Positions 10,931 through 22,394 are shown, counted from the first letter of the stretch. The stretch is DNA of 64,000 nt from Cannabis sativa (GCF_029168945.1 NC_083608.1:20292136-20356135); one strand, 5' to 3'. Translations and numbers: made by a program. The notes: generated by a model not told the origin, from the letters alone.

Positions 10931-11288
10931 AGTAATTTTACCAGTGACAATGCCAAGTCCGACGACTATTCTGGAGTTTGATGTCGGTGCCGAAAAAGTT
11001 GTCGGAGTAGTTCCTGGTGTTGGAAAAATCGCCAGAGTTATTGCCGGCGTAAAAAAAGTCGTCAGAACTGGCATTGTCGCCAGCAAAATCATTAGAAAAA
11101 TCACCAAGAAAGTGGTTTTTTCATCAAGAAACTGGTATCTTCACCAAGAAAGTGGTTTCTTCATCAAGGAACTAATTTTGTTACACAACAATAATAAAGA
11201 TTATGAAAACAAAACAAAATGATATACACTGAAAATAATTGAAACCAGTTTCATCAATCAACCAAATAGAGAAAAAAAATATAAAAAA

Positions 11289-11327
11289 ATTACCAAGAAA
11301 CCGAAAAAAACCAGTTTCTTGGTGATT
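11289..11327. repeat. Hairpin 2 (short, imperfect)
   Basis: ATTACCAAGAAAC near 11289 pairs with GTTTCTTGGTGAT near 11315 with one mismatch. It is a shortened version of the same hairpin family. Confidence 0.7.
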
Positions 11328-11489
11328 AGCCCGATAATTTTTCCGGTGACAATGACAATTTTGACGAATTTCCTAGAGTTTACTGTTGGTACTGAAAAAG
11401 TCACCGGAGTAGCTGTCGGTGTATTAGTCGTCAGAGTTGCTACCAACGCTAGAAAATTCGTCAGGCCATTGTCGTCAGAAAAATTACCG

Positions 11490-11554
11490 GAAAAATTACC
11501 AAAAAACTGGTTTCTTCATCAAGAAACCAGAAACCAGTTTCTTGGTAATTTTTC
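11490..11554. repeat. Hairpin 3 (25-bp arms, 15-nt loop)
   Basis: The arms 11490-11514 and 11530-11554 are reverse complements with one mismatch. The core is AAACTGGTTTC paired with GAAACCAGTTT. Confidence 0.85.
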
Positions 11555-11663
11555 TGGCGACTATGCCAATTCTAATGACTTTTCGAAGTTCTTGTCGGTG
11601 CCGGAAAAGTCGCCGGAGTAGCTGCTAGCGTCAGAAAAGTCGTCAGAATTGGCATTGTCAACG

Positions 11664-11724
11664 GAAAAATCACCAAGAAACCGGTTTCTTAGACTTTAAG
11701 AAACCGGTTTCTTGGTGATTTTTC
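11664..11724. repeat. Perfect hairpin 4 (28-bp arms, 5-nt loop)
   Basis: The arms 11664-11691 and 11697-11724 are exact reverse complements around the loop GACTT. The sequence family is the same as hairpin 1, with the GAAACCGGTTTC palindrome in each arm. Confidence 0.9.
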
Positions 11725-12055
11725 AGTGATTTTTCCGGCGAAAATGCCAATTCCGACGAATTTTCCGGCGCCGACAGCAACTCCGACGACTTTTCCGGCA
11801 CCGACCGCTACTCCGGTGACTTTTCCGGCACCGGCAGCAAACTCCGGTGACTTTTCCGGCATCAATGACAAATAAAACTTCCTAAACAAATAAAAACAGT
11901 AAATATGGGATTTAGAAACCTAATTACATATATATGGCATATCAAATACCATACAAAAACCTAAAAACAAAAAAATACCATATAAATTGGCCAAACTTAA
12001 ATGTGCCATATTTATCATAAGAACTTTTAAAATCCCATACTAAGTGTAATTTCCT

Positions 12056-13970
12056 CATAATAAAAAGAGAATGTACTCAAAAAAAGAAAAAAAGAACAAA
12101 ATATACATTGGGCTTTGAGAGGTCCACCCATATAAGAAAAGATAAAATAATGTCTAAACACAATGGCTCAACTTGTGTTTATGATTTGGAAAAGTGTTGG
12201 AAAGACAACTTTTGGTTTTAAATTATATGAATGTATAAAGTCAATGGTACATCACCTCTTACAAATTGCATTTTGGAGATATAATTGGCACTTTTATTAG
12301 CTGAATTGTAAACAACCGATGTCGCTTTGTATAGAAGAGAAAAAGTGATCGTTTACTTGGAAATAAGGAAAGGGAATTGAGGGAAAACCACTTTGCTCAA
12401 CATTTGTTTTATATAGGTATTTGAATGTTCCAATTAGCAACTCCAACTACAAATGGTTTCTTTCTTGCACTAAAAGATAAGATAACATATTTCATTGAAA
12501 AAAAAAATGATAACATGTATCTTAACAAATCTATGTAATGATATGAACACACAAATGTGGCACAAACTTATATTACATTTGTATATAATTTATGTTTGTA
12601 CATATCATTACTCATATTTTTTTAATGGCACTTCTTTGATATCTCGATTAATTTTAAGAGCCTAGGTCCTTTATAAGCCAAAACATCAAGTTTATTGTAG
12701 TTAAACATTATATTCTTAGTTCTAAACAAAATATTATATTTTGGAGTATATAAAACTGTTCAAAGAGTTTAGAAGCATTTAAAGATGTCTCACCAAGTGT
12801 TTTTTATTTTTTAGAGTTTTGGGCGGCAATATCATTGACTGATTAGACTTTAAAGTGACATGTCACGCTTAGGATAATTATTATTTTTGTGACTGAAACA
12901 TCATTTGACATGTCGTTTGAGTGTGTGTTGATTACCTGTAGGCTATCTCAAGTCAATTAGGTGCTTCGGTTCATATGATTCTTTTTTTTGTTTTTTTTAT
13001 TATATGTAGTGATAAAATTTTAAAATATAGTATTTTAAAAATATAATTACACATTTTTTAATAAAATATTAAATATATTACGTATTATTTTTAGGTAATA
13101 ATTAAATTTTTTAATAAATGATAATAAAAATACAAAATATGATATTTTTTAAAAAATAAATTTAGAAAATTTTTGTTAAGAATTGTTTAGGCTGTGTGAG
13201 GGGTCTTGGGTGTTCTACTGTTCTACTTTTGAGCCGGCCTTGATGATAACATGTTTATTTAGTAATAGATTTCAAATTTGAAACTAAATACTCTAGTCTT
13301 ACCAATTAAGTCTAATAGTCGTTCTTACACTATTTAAGGGGTTCATTAGAGTGTGAAACCATTGATCACACTATTACTTTCTTTATAGTTGATAAATGAC
13401 GCATGTGGTATCAAATTTAACAAATTTTTGAGTAATTACATCATTGCATAGTAATTACATTTTATTTTAAAATAAAATATGTTTGAATATTAAGTGGTAA
13501 TTATATCTGAATTTCTATTGTCATGTTTAGTAAGATAGTTTGTAATTGTTATATCCATATTTTGAACAGTAAATGAATGGATTTATTCACATGACACGTG
13601 TACAAAATACTAAATGACCTCCTCGCAAAGAGAAAACATGAAGAGAATCTTCTTGACAAATATCAAATATGTCATGGTGATCAACGAGGCAAATGTACCA
13701 TCGAAAATGCTCACATTGCATATCACAAAGAACTAAGACATAACCTACACAGATAGAAAGGTCAAGTTAGTTGCGAGATGAAATGTATTTAACTCAGCTC
13801 GCATAAGGTTTACAACTTGAAAATGCTTACTTATGAGGAGAAGAATACTTCAGCCAAACCTCATTCTTTTAAGCGACCAGCAAGAAGGGCTAGTCCATCC
13901 CCGTTATTCGTGAGGAGGACCACGATTCAACATACACCAATCACTCAACGTATTTTCCGAGAAGTAATGA
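12056..13970. other. Intergenic stretch
   Basis: No gene is supported. GGGCGGCAATATC near 12821 and GAGCCGGCCTTGATG near 13232 look like fragments of a dispersed repeat, but I cannot name it. Segment 13610-13970 has a less AT-rich, gene-like composition without a usable frame; it joins a copia fragment and may be decayed internal sequence of that element. Confidence 0.45.
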
Positions 13971-13974
13971 AGCT

Positions 13975-15211
13975 ACTTGGTGAAAATATGATGAATGTCC
14001 ACGTTTGATAACTGTATTTTAGATAAGGAGGAGGAGGTTTATATGGAACAACCCGATGGGTTTATCCTACCAAACAATGAACATAAAGTATGTAAGTTGA
14101 AGAAATCTTTATATGGATTAAAGCAAGCTCCGAAATAATGGCATGTCAAGTTTGACAATGTTATTCTTTCAAATGGCTTTAGGCATAACAATGGAGACAA
14201 GTGTTTGTATTCAAAAACTTGTAAAAATTATGTGATAATTGTTTGCTTATGTGGATGACATGTTAATTCTTAGTGATAACATGAAAGGAATAGAAGAAAT
14301 TAAGAGGTTTCTTTCTTCAACCTTTAAAATGAAAGACCTTGGAGAAGTTGATACTATTTTGGGTATCAAAGTTACAAGGCATAGTGGGGGGTTTCGCTTT
14401 AGGGCAAGCACATTATATTGAGAAAATATTGAATAAGTTTAGCCATCTAAAGGCTGAAGAGGCCAACACACCATTCGATTATAGTAAACCACTAGTTAAA
14501 AATAGTGGTAGAGTGGTGGCTCAGTTGGAGTACGCAAGTGTTATAGGGAGCTTTATGTACGCTGCCCAATGTACAAGGCCCGATATATCATTTGTGGTGA
14601 GTAAATTTAGTAGGTTTACTAGTAATCCAAGTGTGGATCATTGGAAGGCAATAGGGAGAGTTTTGGGTTATCTAAAGAAAACTAAAAACCTATGCCTTCA
14701 CTACTCCAAATTTCCTTCAATTTTTGGAAGGATGTACTGATGCAAGTTGGATAGCCAACCTTGGGGATAATTGTCCACAACTGGTTGGGTATTTACCCTA
14801 GGTGGAGGGGCGGTTTCTTCGGGGTCCAAGAAACAAACTTGCATTTTTCATTCCATAATGGAAGCGAAGTTTATAGCTCTAGCTGCCATTGGGAAAGAGG
14901 CTGAATGGTTAAGAGATCTCTTAATTGAGATTCCAATTATTAAAGAGGATGTATCTACAATATCGATACATTGTGATAGCCAAGCAACATTAACTAGAGC
15001 ATATAATGGAGTATACAATGGGAAGTCTACACATATTAGTCTAAGACATGGATATGTAAGTGAGTTGATTCAAAGAGGAGTCATCTCAATATCTTTTGTG
15101 AGATCAAGTGAAAACTTGGCAGATCCAATTACGAAGCCATTAACTAGAGATTCAGTAGAAAATATTTCTAAAGAGATAGGACTAAAACTCCCTAAATCGG
15201 TTCATAATTGA
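13975..15211 (+). pseudogene. Ty1/copia reverse transcriptase and RNase H, broken
   Basis: This is the C-terminal half of a copia polyprotein. It starts in the RT palm (EEEVYMEQPDGF near 14025), then VCKLKKSLYGLKQAPK near 14090 followed by a stop, and CLYSKTC. The catalytic YVDDMLILSDN is at about 14242. RNase H follows: SMEAKFIAL-type motif near 14860 (IMEAKFIALAAIGKEAEWL), then HCDSQATL near 14970, then HISLRHGYVSELI and the C-terminal NLADPITKPL block, ending in TGA after about 15208. Stops and frame changes occur near 14135, 14235, 14385 and 14720-14780. The polyprotein is truncated at its 5' side; integrase, protease and gag were not found upstream. A polypurine tract and LTR follow. Confidence 0.85.
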
Positions 15212-15740
15212 GGTTAACCTATCTTAATACTAGTAATTTTACTAGTGTTAGGTTCAATAGGTAAGAACAAATCAATGTGTGAACAAATGTGATAAGTACT
15301 ATATGTCCCATCCTACAAAGCTGCGAAGTACTTAGTGAGTTACCAATTTGAGGGTTAGACTTTTAAAAGTATTTAATAGAATTCAGTTTGGAAAACAAGT
15401 ATTTTGATAACAAATACTGTAAGAATTCTACCTATATTGACCTAAGGGTGGTGCCACCATAAATGAGAAATAGGGAGTATATTTTCTCAACAAGGTCAAT
15501 GAATGGAATGTGCACGAGGCCATTAACGTTGCAAAGCAAGACATGAGGTCTTGGGTGAACCTAGCAAAGGTGTGTGTGTCACCGTTAATTTTATTATAAA
15601 GAAAAGTTGGTTCAATGCTTTGTCAACTAAAATTTCAATAAAGTTTGTGATGATTACACTATGGTTAAGTTCAAGTTGAAAAACACTTAACTTTATGCAC
15701 TTAAGCAAGGACTCTATAGAGAGTGTTGATTTATTCAATC

Positions 15741-15755
15741 AAAGTGGGGGATATA
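15741..15755 (+). other. Polypurine tract of the copia at 14-15 kb
   Basis: AAAGTGGGGGATATA sits directly before TGAGATATTTG. This is the usual copia layout just before the 3' LTR, about 540 bp after the pol stop. Confidence 0.7.
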
Positions 15756-17000
15756 TGAGATATTTGATTGATTAAATAAAGTGTTAGAAGGAGATATCAC
15801 AAAATTTAGTCTAGTGGGGAATGTTATATTATTTATTAAATAATATAATATTTAAGATTAAAATTATGATATATTATATATATTGTTATGAATATAATAT
15901 GATTGAATGTTATATACATGTAATAATCACAATATAATGTGATTGGGAGTTACATATATGTAATAATTATAACATAAGAGGTGGAGTTATTCATATTTTG
16001 TAACTTTCACATGATCACCAATTAAGTGTGTAAAGAGTGGTTACATAACTTAATTTTTTGAAATTCAAAACTATAATTCAAATATAGTTGTTGGGGATTG
16101 AATTTTGTTATTTATAATGTGTATAAGTGATATAAAATAAAGTGAGAATAATTTGGAATGGTTTGGAGAGTTGTTTGCATAAAATGAAAAATTTGGTAAC
16201 TAGTAACTAGTTACTGTTTCTTTTTCAGCTTTAATTCTTGAACGTTTTTCACTATGGTGATGCTTTTTAACAACTCCCATACCTTTTAAATCACCTATTT
16301 AATTCCATTTACACCCAATTAAGAGATGGTAACAACCATTGAGTGTAGGAAGTTTGAATTTCAAAGTGTGTGGTCCTAAACACTATAAATAGAGACCTTG
16401 GTTCACATTTTGAGACACACTTTTCTCTTCCATCTTTCAAACACAAAGCTAGAGAGTTATAAGACTTGATAATTCCTAGAAGTATTTCGACAAAATCCTA
16501 AGTGTTTCATAGAGGGGTAAATAATTTTCTTGGACAAAGGTGTAGAAACTTTGTTCAAGCTTTTGGTGGTCCCCATCGGGTGTTTGTTCTTTTTTCTTGT
16601 TTTGTTCTATTTTTTAGTTTTATATTGTTTTCTTGTTCTCCTCTAAACACTCTTATTTATATATATACTATCATATATATATTTATATCTTGACTATATA
16701 GTATTATATATATTATATATACATACTATATACACTCTCTATATGCACTTTTTATATCTCTACTATATATCATCTGTTATATATATATATTCTATATCAT
16801 ATATATACACTATTATATATATATGCTTTTATATAGTTTATATTTACTTGTATTTTTGAGTTTTGAGTTGTAACTCTTTTTTTTATTTGTATTTTGTGCT
16901 TTGAAATTGTAACACTTTATTTAATGTATTGTCTTTGTAATATTTTGCTTAGAGTTCTAATTGTTTTAGTCTTTTATTCATCTTATTTTATTCTTCCATT
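15756..17000 (+). mobile_element. 3' LTR of the copia at 14-15 kb (right end uncertain)
   Basis: The LTR probably starts at TGAGATATTTGATTG right after the polypurine tract. It contains a TATA box at 16384-16391 and a long AT-rich downstream part full of TATATA runs (16660-16850). No matching 5' LTR is in the window, so the right end cannot be fixed; it is somewhere between about 16.6 and 17.1 kb. Short frames near 16500 are not genes. Confidence 0.5.
16384..16391 (+). promoter_or_regulatory. TATA box in copia 3' LTR
   Basis: TATAAATA in CACTATAAATAGAGACC, followed by CT-rich leader-like sequence, as in other LTR promoters of this window. Confidence 0.6.
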
Positions 17001-17188
17001 GTAATTTCTCTTTTATTTTTATCCATACGTAATATATATTATTCATATAATAATATATTTATATCATATTTTACTATATACTTATTATATTATCAAACAA
17101 TGGATCATAATAAAGTAAGCTTGAATTTTTCTTTTCTGTTTTATGAATTAATAAAAATGAAAAGAAAAGAAAAGAAAAACATCAAGGC

Positions 17189-17229
<41 letters not shown>

Positions 17230-17268
17230 GAATAATAATAATAATAAATAATGATGATGATGATGATA
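17189..17268. repeat. (TAA)n / (ATG)n microsatellite
   Basis: About 20 units of TAA with two interruptions, then six TGA/ATG-type units ending at 17268. Confidence 0.95.
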
Positions 17269-19131
17269 TGTGAAGCTAAAGCTATCATTAATTTTCAAGT
17301 ATGGATCTTGCATGGTGTACGTGGGTCATTAAAAAGCATAAAAGGGTCATAAATTCTTGTATGATTGTACCATAACAATCAAGTTATATTGGAATGGTAT
17401 CTCACATTTTGTGGGACAAAGTGTCTGGCCTTTAGGGGATTATTACCACACGAAGCACAATGAAAGCATTATTAGCTAGTTTACCATTAATTTGTCACCT
17501 TTAGGGGTTATTTTTCTTCCTCTTCGCTACACCACCCATAACTAGCTAGCTAGTGTTTACCATTAACTTGCCACCTTTAACAAGCCCCACATTCTTGCAT
17601 AACCACACAAAATATATCCATAACAATTTAGGTAGAGTCCTACTCATGCATATGGGACTTTTTTTTTGTTCAATAAAATGATCATCCTAGTTTGGGTGTA
17701 CATAACAATGTGATATGCACATAATAAGGAATCTAAAACTCACCCTTTCAAAAGTATTCTTATTATTATTAACCACTAAAAACACCGTGTGGAACCCACC
17801 ACAATTAATTCCAATTAAAAAAACAAACATGAGGCATTGGTACACTTCAAAGTTCAAATTATAAAGCTTATTTATTCCAATACTTTTATCTACTATAAAC
17901 GCCTCCTTAAATTCTTAAGTAATTTTTTCACGGTAAATGTACTTAATATGGTTACAATTCAATTACTAAAATGCCTAAATCATCATAAATTTATTTTTGA
18001 AATTTAAAAAAAAAAAAAGTTAAAAAAAATAAATTATCAAATTGTTGACGTGAAGTATATAAGCACTTGGATTGTCAAAAATTTATATATTAGATATTTT
18101 AGTACTTAAATTAATTGCAACAACAAACTTAAGTGTTAAAGTGTAGTTAAATTATAACAATCTTAGACGACAATATGTCTCTATATATTTGATTTTATAT
18201 CAAAAATATTGCGATCTAAATGATGTGTTGTACATATATCTACATCTATAAATTATTAATTCGATCTATTCAACTCAACTCAAGGTCTTTCTCCAGCCTT
18301 TTTCATGTGTACTTATTTTTTCCTTCCCCACTTTTTCTTTCACTATATTTTGACAGTGTACTTGTATAATATTTATAACGAACTATTTTTGTAATTTCTT
18401 GCACTATTCAAGCCCAACAAATTTAGCACATCAAATTGTAACTTTTTCATATACATTTGATATTTGACACATGGGAAGCATCATGCCCTAGCTATATTAA
18501 TTTTCATGAAAAAAAAACTTAAATTATTGATTTGGTATTGAACTTGTAACCAAAATGCAGTAAAAGTGATCATAGAGGCGTAAGAACATTTCTTTCTCAT
18601 TTTACCGAAAGATGAGAGCTTCCATAGTACATACATATGTGTGATTTCTTTCTTTCTTTCTTTTTTTTTTTTTTTTTTAATAAGATTTCTTTCTTTCTTT
18701 CTTTCATAATAAAACTAGCATTTTCAGTGTTTTCTATTCTTCAATCACTAGGAGATATATAATATAGGAAAGTGTTGTAATAGCTTATAGGATTCTTCTG
18801 TTAATTTTTTATCTATTTCACATTAATTAGAAGAGTCTTTTAGTCTATTCTTTTGTTATGATCACATACGTTGTAACTATTAATTAAGATCACTTGTAAA
18901 TTTTTAAAAGATTCTGAATAAATTGTAGTGCCGATAATAATATTTAAACAACCACTTACCACATGTATAAGAAAAAATAATCATGCGTGCCATAAAATAT
19001 GTAAATCTTATTTTTAGTATTGTAAAGTGATTCTAAATAACTATAACATACACGATCATAAAAAAATTAAACTAAAAAATTCTTACATATGCCGAAATAA
19101 ATGGGGAAACCAAAACATTCATTTAGAGGGT
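17269..19131. other. Intergenic stretch
   Basis: No gene was recognised. An imperfect direct repeat of about 35 bp (TAGTTTACCATTAATTTGTC near 17476 and its variant near 17551) is the only structure apart from the TTTC microsatellite. The composition looks like ordinary low-copy intergenic DNA. Confidence 0.5.
18645..18705. repeat. (TTTC)n / poly-T microsatellite
   Basis: TTTC units on both sides of an uninterrupted T run (about 18660-18678), then TTTC units again to 18705. Confidence 0.9.
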
Positions 19132-19139
19132 GTCACTAC

Positions 19140-19848
19140 TAGGGGTGCATATGGGTTGGGTGGACGTTAGAAGTATTTTAATAGGCAAATCCAATAATTG
19201 CGGCTTGGATAAGCTATAAACCATTCAATTTTTTTTTTTATTGTACAACCCAACCCTATTTATAGTACAATAGGGGTGGCTTGGATTGGGTTCATTGGGT
19301 TGAAATGAATATTTTAAACTTTAATATTTATATATGTTACAAACAAGATAAAATTATTCAAGCTAGTGCATACAAAAAAAAAAACATAATGTGTGTATGT
19401 GTGTGTGTAATATAGTGCTTTCAAAAAAAAACTAAGATAGTAGTGGTATCATTGTGTGAGTAGCAAAGTTAATAATAGTGATTGATTCTCACATTAGGCT
19501 TGTTCGTAGAAGTAGCAGGGTAAATATAGACTACATGTTAGTGATGTGTTTTGGTTAATTCACGTTCTAAGGTTATCACAATATATGAAAACGTAAAATA
19601 TATATTTGTATATATTTTGTGAATATAAAATATATTTTATGTATGAAAGTTGTCTCAAATTTGGAACATCTTTCAAAAAATAGGTTGGTTTGATTTATAT
19701 AGAGTTAAAATGTGTCCAACCCATAATTATATGGCCTATCACTTTTCAACCCAATGAGCCATGGCCTACTCTTAACATAACCCTTTACTACAAAAATGGG
19801 TTGGGTTTGCTGGATTAAATGGTTTGACCCATATTTTGTGCACACCTA
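19140..19848. mobile_element. hAT-type non-autonomous element
   Basis: A 709-bp element with termini TAGGGGTGCAT and TGTGCACACCTA, which are imperfect inverted repeats. It is flanked by the exact 8-bp duplication GTCACTAC (19132-19139 and 19849-19856), the length typical of hAT. The interior is rich in GGGTTGGGTT words at the left, repeated and inverted toward the right (AACCCAACCC). There is no coding capacity. The right-hand duplication overlaps the CACTAC end of the adjacent CACTA-type MITE. Confidence 0.88.
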
Positions 19849-19850
19849 GT

Positions 19851-20185
19851 CACTACAAGAAATGTTACTTTTACCAGCACAGTTCCCTACTGCGCTGGTA
19901 AAAGTAATTTTTACCAGCGCATTTCGCAAACTGCGCTGGCAAAAAAGTTAAAGTTTTACCAGTGCACATTTGCAGTGGCTAAAATCTAACTTTTACCAGC
20001 CTATTTACGCGCTAGGAAAAGTCATTTTTTTTTCATTTTGTGCTGGCAAAAGTTTTAATACCAACGTTAATTTGCCAATTCCTTTTGCCAACACATCAGA
20101 AGTAAATTCTATTTTATCAGCGCAATACTAAATTTTTACCAACATAAAAATATGCTGATAAAAGTGACATTTCCATATACTATAG
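19851..20185. mobile_element. CACTA (En/Spm)-type MITE, right end degenerate
   Basis: It begins CACTACAAGAAATGTTAC, matching the CACTACAAGAAA terminal repeat of CACTA transposons. The interior has repeated, alternately oriented words around TTTTACCAGCGCA and TGCGCTGGTAAAA. The right end near 20160-20185 (AAAGTGACATTTCC then ACTATAGTC) is a worn version of the inverted terminus. No coding sequence. A hAT element has inserted within its first six bases. Confidence 0.7.
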
Positions 20186-20840
20186 TCTTATACAAGTATG
20201 CAAGTATAAAGTGTTAGAATATTTATATTTGATAATTAATCAATTAATTTAATATATCAAAGTCAAAAATTTCATTGACTAAAATATTCTAATTTATGGT
20301 GATCAACATTTAATTTTGTTCAATATTTTCTTTTCTATTTAATTGTCATAATATTTTAATAATTAATTGTAGCAGAAATTTTGATGAAATATATCACCTA
20401 TATAAATATAAGTATTGGTCCCCAAGCTTACTACTCATTTTAGTTTCTATCAAATAACCATCAAAGAGAGCTAGAGAGAGCTTGAAAGAAACATATACCC
20501 CACTAATTTATTCACTCTCTTATTTTGCAGTTTTGAAGATTTGATTAACATATTAGTGAGATTTACATTTATCAATAGTTGGAGATACACATATTCAATC
20601 ATTTATTTGTATATGTTCAATTCATAAATTTATTTTGCATACATATATAGGATTCTTCATATGCATATAGTTTCATATTTATCTAATATAAAGTTCAAAG
20701 ACAAGAAACAAAGTAAATTATATCTTTACAAAAGTAAAAATTTATATGTTTTAAAGACATTTAAATCTTAAATAAAGAAATAATACAATTTACATGTTAA
20801 GATAGTGAGATCAAATATAGATAGAGCATACTACATTAAA
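20186..20840. other. AT-rich segment, possible LTR fragment
   Basis: It starts near 20212 with TGTTAGAATATTTATATTTG, has TATATAAATATAAG near 20400 and a CT/GA-rich stretch near 20460-20530, and so resembles an LTR. No second copy, primer site or duplication was found. It lies just upstream of the old copia integrase remnant and could be its 5' LTR after a large deletion. Confidence 0.35.
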
Positions 20841-20844
20841 ATTC

Positions 20845-20879
20845 GTGAGAGTGGATGAACTCTCAATCCATTTGCAAAG
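20845..20879 (+). pseudogene. Old copia integrase remnant, piece 1
   Basis: Reads TLNPFAK, which continues in the piece at 31217 as FLEKHGFVAQY, the block after the second catalytic Asp of copia integrases. The Sirevirus-like element splits it, with duplication CAAAG. Confidence 0.6.
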
Positions 20880-21249
20880 TGAAAAACCGTGTTTTTGCAA
20901 ATGTCAGTTGTATATAAGAAAATATAAAAACTGTAAGCGTTTGCGAAATAGAAAGTAATTCTCGCTACAAAGAAAACCGAACGAGTAATATAAAATATTT
21001 GCAGACAAATAAATAACTTGACACAAGAGATTTATACGTGGTATCAGTGTTCTCACGAACACTCCTAGTCCACGGGGCCACGCCCAGAGAATGAAATCAA
21101 TTAATAAAGTATCAAAATTACAAAGACAATTGACTTAAACAAGTTTAGACTCCCTCTAAAGTATTGCCGCAATCCTTTGTAATCCACTTTATGAATCTGA
21201 CTTCTTGAAACACCTTCAAGCCCGAACTCCCTTCGTCTTTGAAGTGTGA

Positions 21250-21408
21250 GTGCTTACTTCCTCCCGAAGTAAGGCTTCAACAAGTCTTCTCCCGAAGACC
21301 AAGTGCTTACTTCCTCCCGAAGTAAGGCTTCAACAAGTCTTCTCCCGAAGACCAAGTGCTTACTTCCTCCCGAAGTAAGGCTTTATCAAGTCTTCTCCCG
21401 AAGACCAA
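21250..21408. repeat. Three tandem 53-bp repeats in the 3' LTR
   Basis: Units start at 21250, 21303 and 21356. Each has two inverted repeats: CTTACTTC-CTCCC-GAAGTAAG and GTCTTC-TCCC-GAAGAC. The partner LTR has the same three units. In the minus-strand transcription sense they lie downstream of the TATA box, so they would be transcribed. Confidence 0.9.
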
Positions 21409-21590
21409 TCTCTTGTTCAATCAAGTAGTTCTTCACAACCTCTAGGATAGAGTAAGAACAGAAATAGAACAACTAGAACCTAGATGAACAACTAGGCTCT
21501 CACAAAACAAAGAAAGACTCTCTTCTCTCAAAAGATAAATGTAGAAAATGAATAATGGAAGAGGTCATTCGAATGGTTGCTCTCTAGGCT

Positions 21591-21600
21591 CTATTTATAG
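21591..21600 (-). promoter_or_regulatory. TATA box in the 3' LTR (Sirevirus-like)
   Basis: The minus strand reads CTATAAATAG. The matching site in the 5' LTR is at 30745-30754. Confidence 0.65.
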
Positions 21601-22061
21601 ATCATAGAAACCAAAGAGGCAACCACAAGTTCGAATTAGCAGCTGTACAAAAACTTTCCAAAAACAAACACGATCTGCTACATCAGATTCGGTTGCTGAC
21701 GAAGCGGATACGCCAGAAACGGGAAACTTACTAGAATCGGGTCCGATCTTCTTTCAAAGCTTGATTCCTGCCAAAAACAGATTAGATATTCTGATTGTAT
21801 CAAGATACAATCGAAATTAATAAGGAAAAGGCAATAATCAAAGTTTCCCTTAAAAGGACAACTTTCCAAAAGAGAATTTCTTCTCTTTTGAGAAGTTTTC
21901 AACAAAGGAAAGTTCAGCTGAAAGTGCAACTTTCCAAACAAGGAAAATGGCAACTTATAACCGAATAAAAGAGGTAAGATTTCGAAAATAAATGCATAGC
22001 AATCTTACCATAAAAAGGAAAAATTATTTTGTCACCTAACTTGCCAAAAAAGGACTTTACA

Positions 22062-22074
22062 ATCTCCCCCTTTG
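22062..22074 (-). other. Polypurine tract of the Sirevirus-like element
   Basis: The minus strand reads CAAAGGGGGAGAT directly before the 3' LTR (TGTAAAGTCC in reverse sense). Confidence 0.8.
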
Positions 22075-22394
22075 GCACTTTAGATGAACAAAATAATTTT
22101 TACCATAAAGTACCTGCAATGCAAAGTTAGCAAGAGCAAAAAAAATACTACTCCCCCTGAGTAACATAATCGAATATCACAATAAAAACAAAGAGCATGC
22201 TAACTTTAAATAATAAGAAACATTAAGTTCACAAGTACTAACAAACCACAACTCCCCCTGAAAAAGAGGGTCCAGAGTTGGGCAACAAATCAAAAAATAA
22301 ATATCTCTCCCCCTTTTTGTTTATCAGAGTGCCAAAGTAAACAAAGAACAAAAATAGACCAAAGTTTAAGGAAAAAGAAACAAACTATAACACT

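Larger units (their letters stand above)
10465..12055. mobile_element. Long inverted-repeat element with internal minisatellite and hairpins
   Basis: The outer ends match as inverted repeats: TTATGATAAATATGGCA at about 10502-10518 pairs with its reverse complement near 12003-12020, and a TATGGGA block lies further out on each side. The inner borders also pair, with AAACAAATAAAAC near 10709 matching inverted GTTTAGGAAGTTTTATTTG near 11875. The core (10730-11870) is built from about 25-30-bp variants of GTCGGTGCCGGAAAAGTC and GTCGGAGTAG, in plus orientation at the left and minus at the right, with four hairpins between. The outer TIRs suggest a Mutator-like non-autonomous element, but no 9-bp duplication is clear. 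The repeats are open in several frames and would give low-complexity G/A/V peptides; I do not regard them as genes. Confidence 0.6.
20880..22061 (-). repeat. 3' LTR of the Sirevirus-like element
   Basis: 1182 bp. It contains a triplicated 53-bp repeat (21250-21408) and a minus-strand TATA box at 21591-21600. It differs from its partner mostly in four small clusters at CAG/CTG words, for example near 20930-20990 and 21697-21715. Confidence 0.92.

Noticed and set aside
10725..11222. A 165-codon plus-strand frame and an opposite 95-codon frame
   Set aside because: Both arise from the GTCGGTGCCGG-type minisatellite; peptides are low complexity.
13610..14008. A host gene fragment near 13.6-14.0 kb
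   Set aside because: The composition looks gene-like, but no frame gives a recognisable protein and the right end runs into copia RT.
21250..21408. CRISPR-like array (regular 53-bp repeats)
   Set aside because: Direct tandem repeats without spacers inside a plant LTR, present identically in the other LTR.
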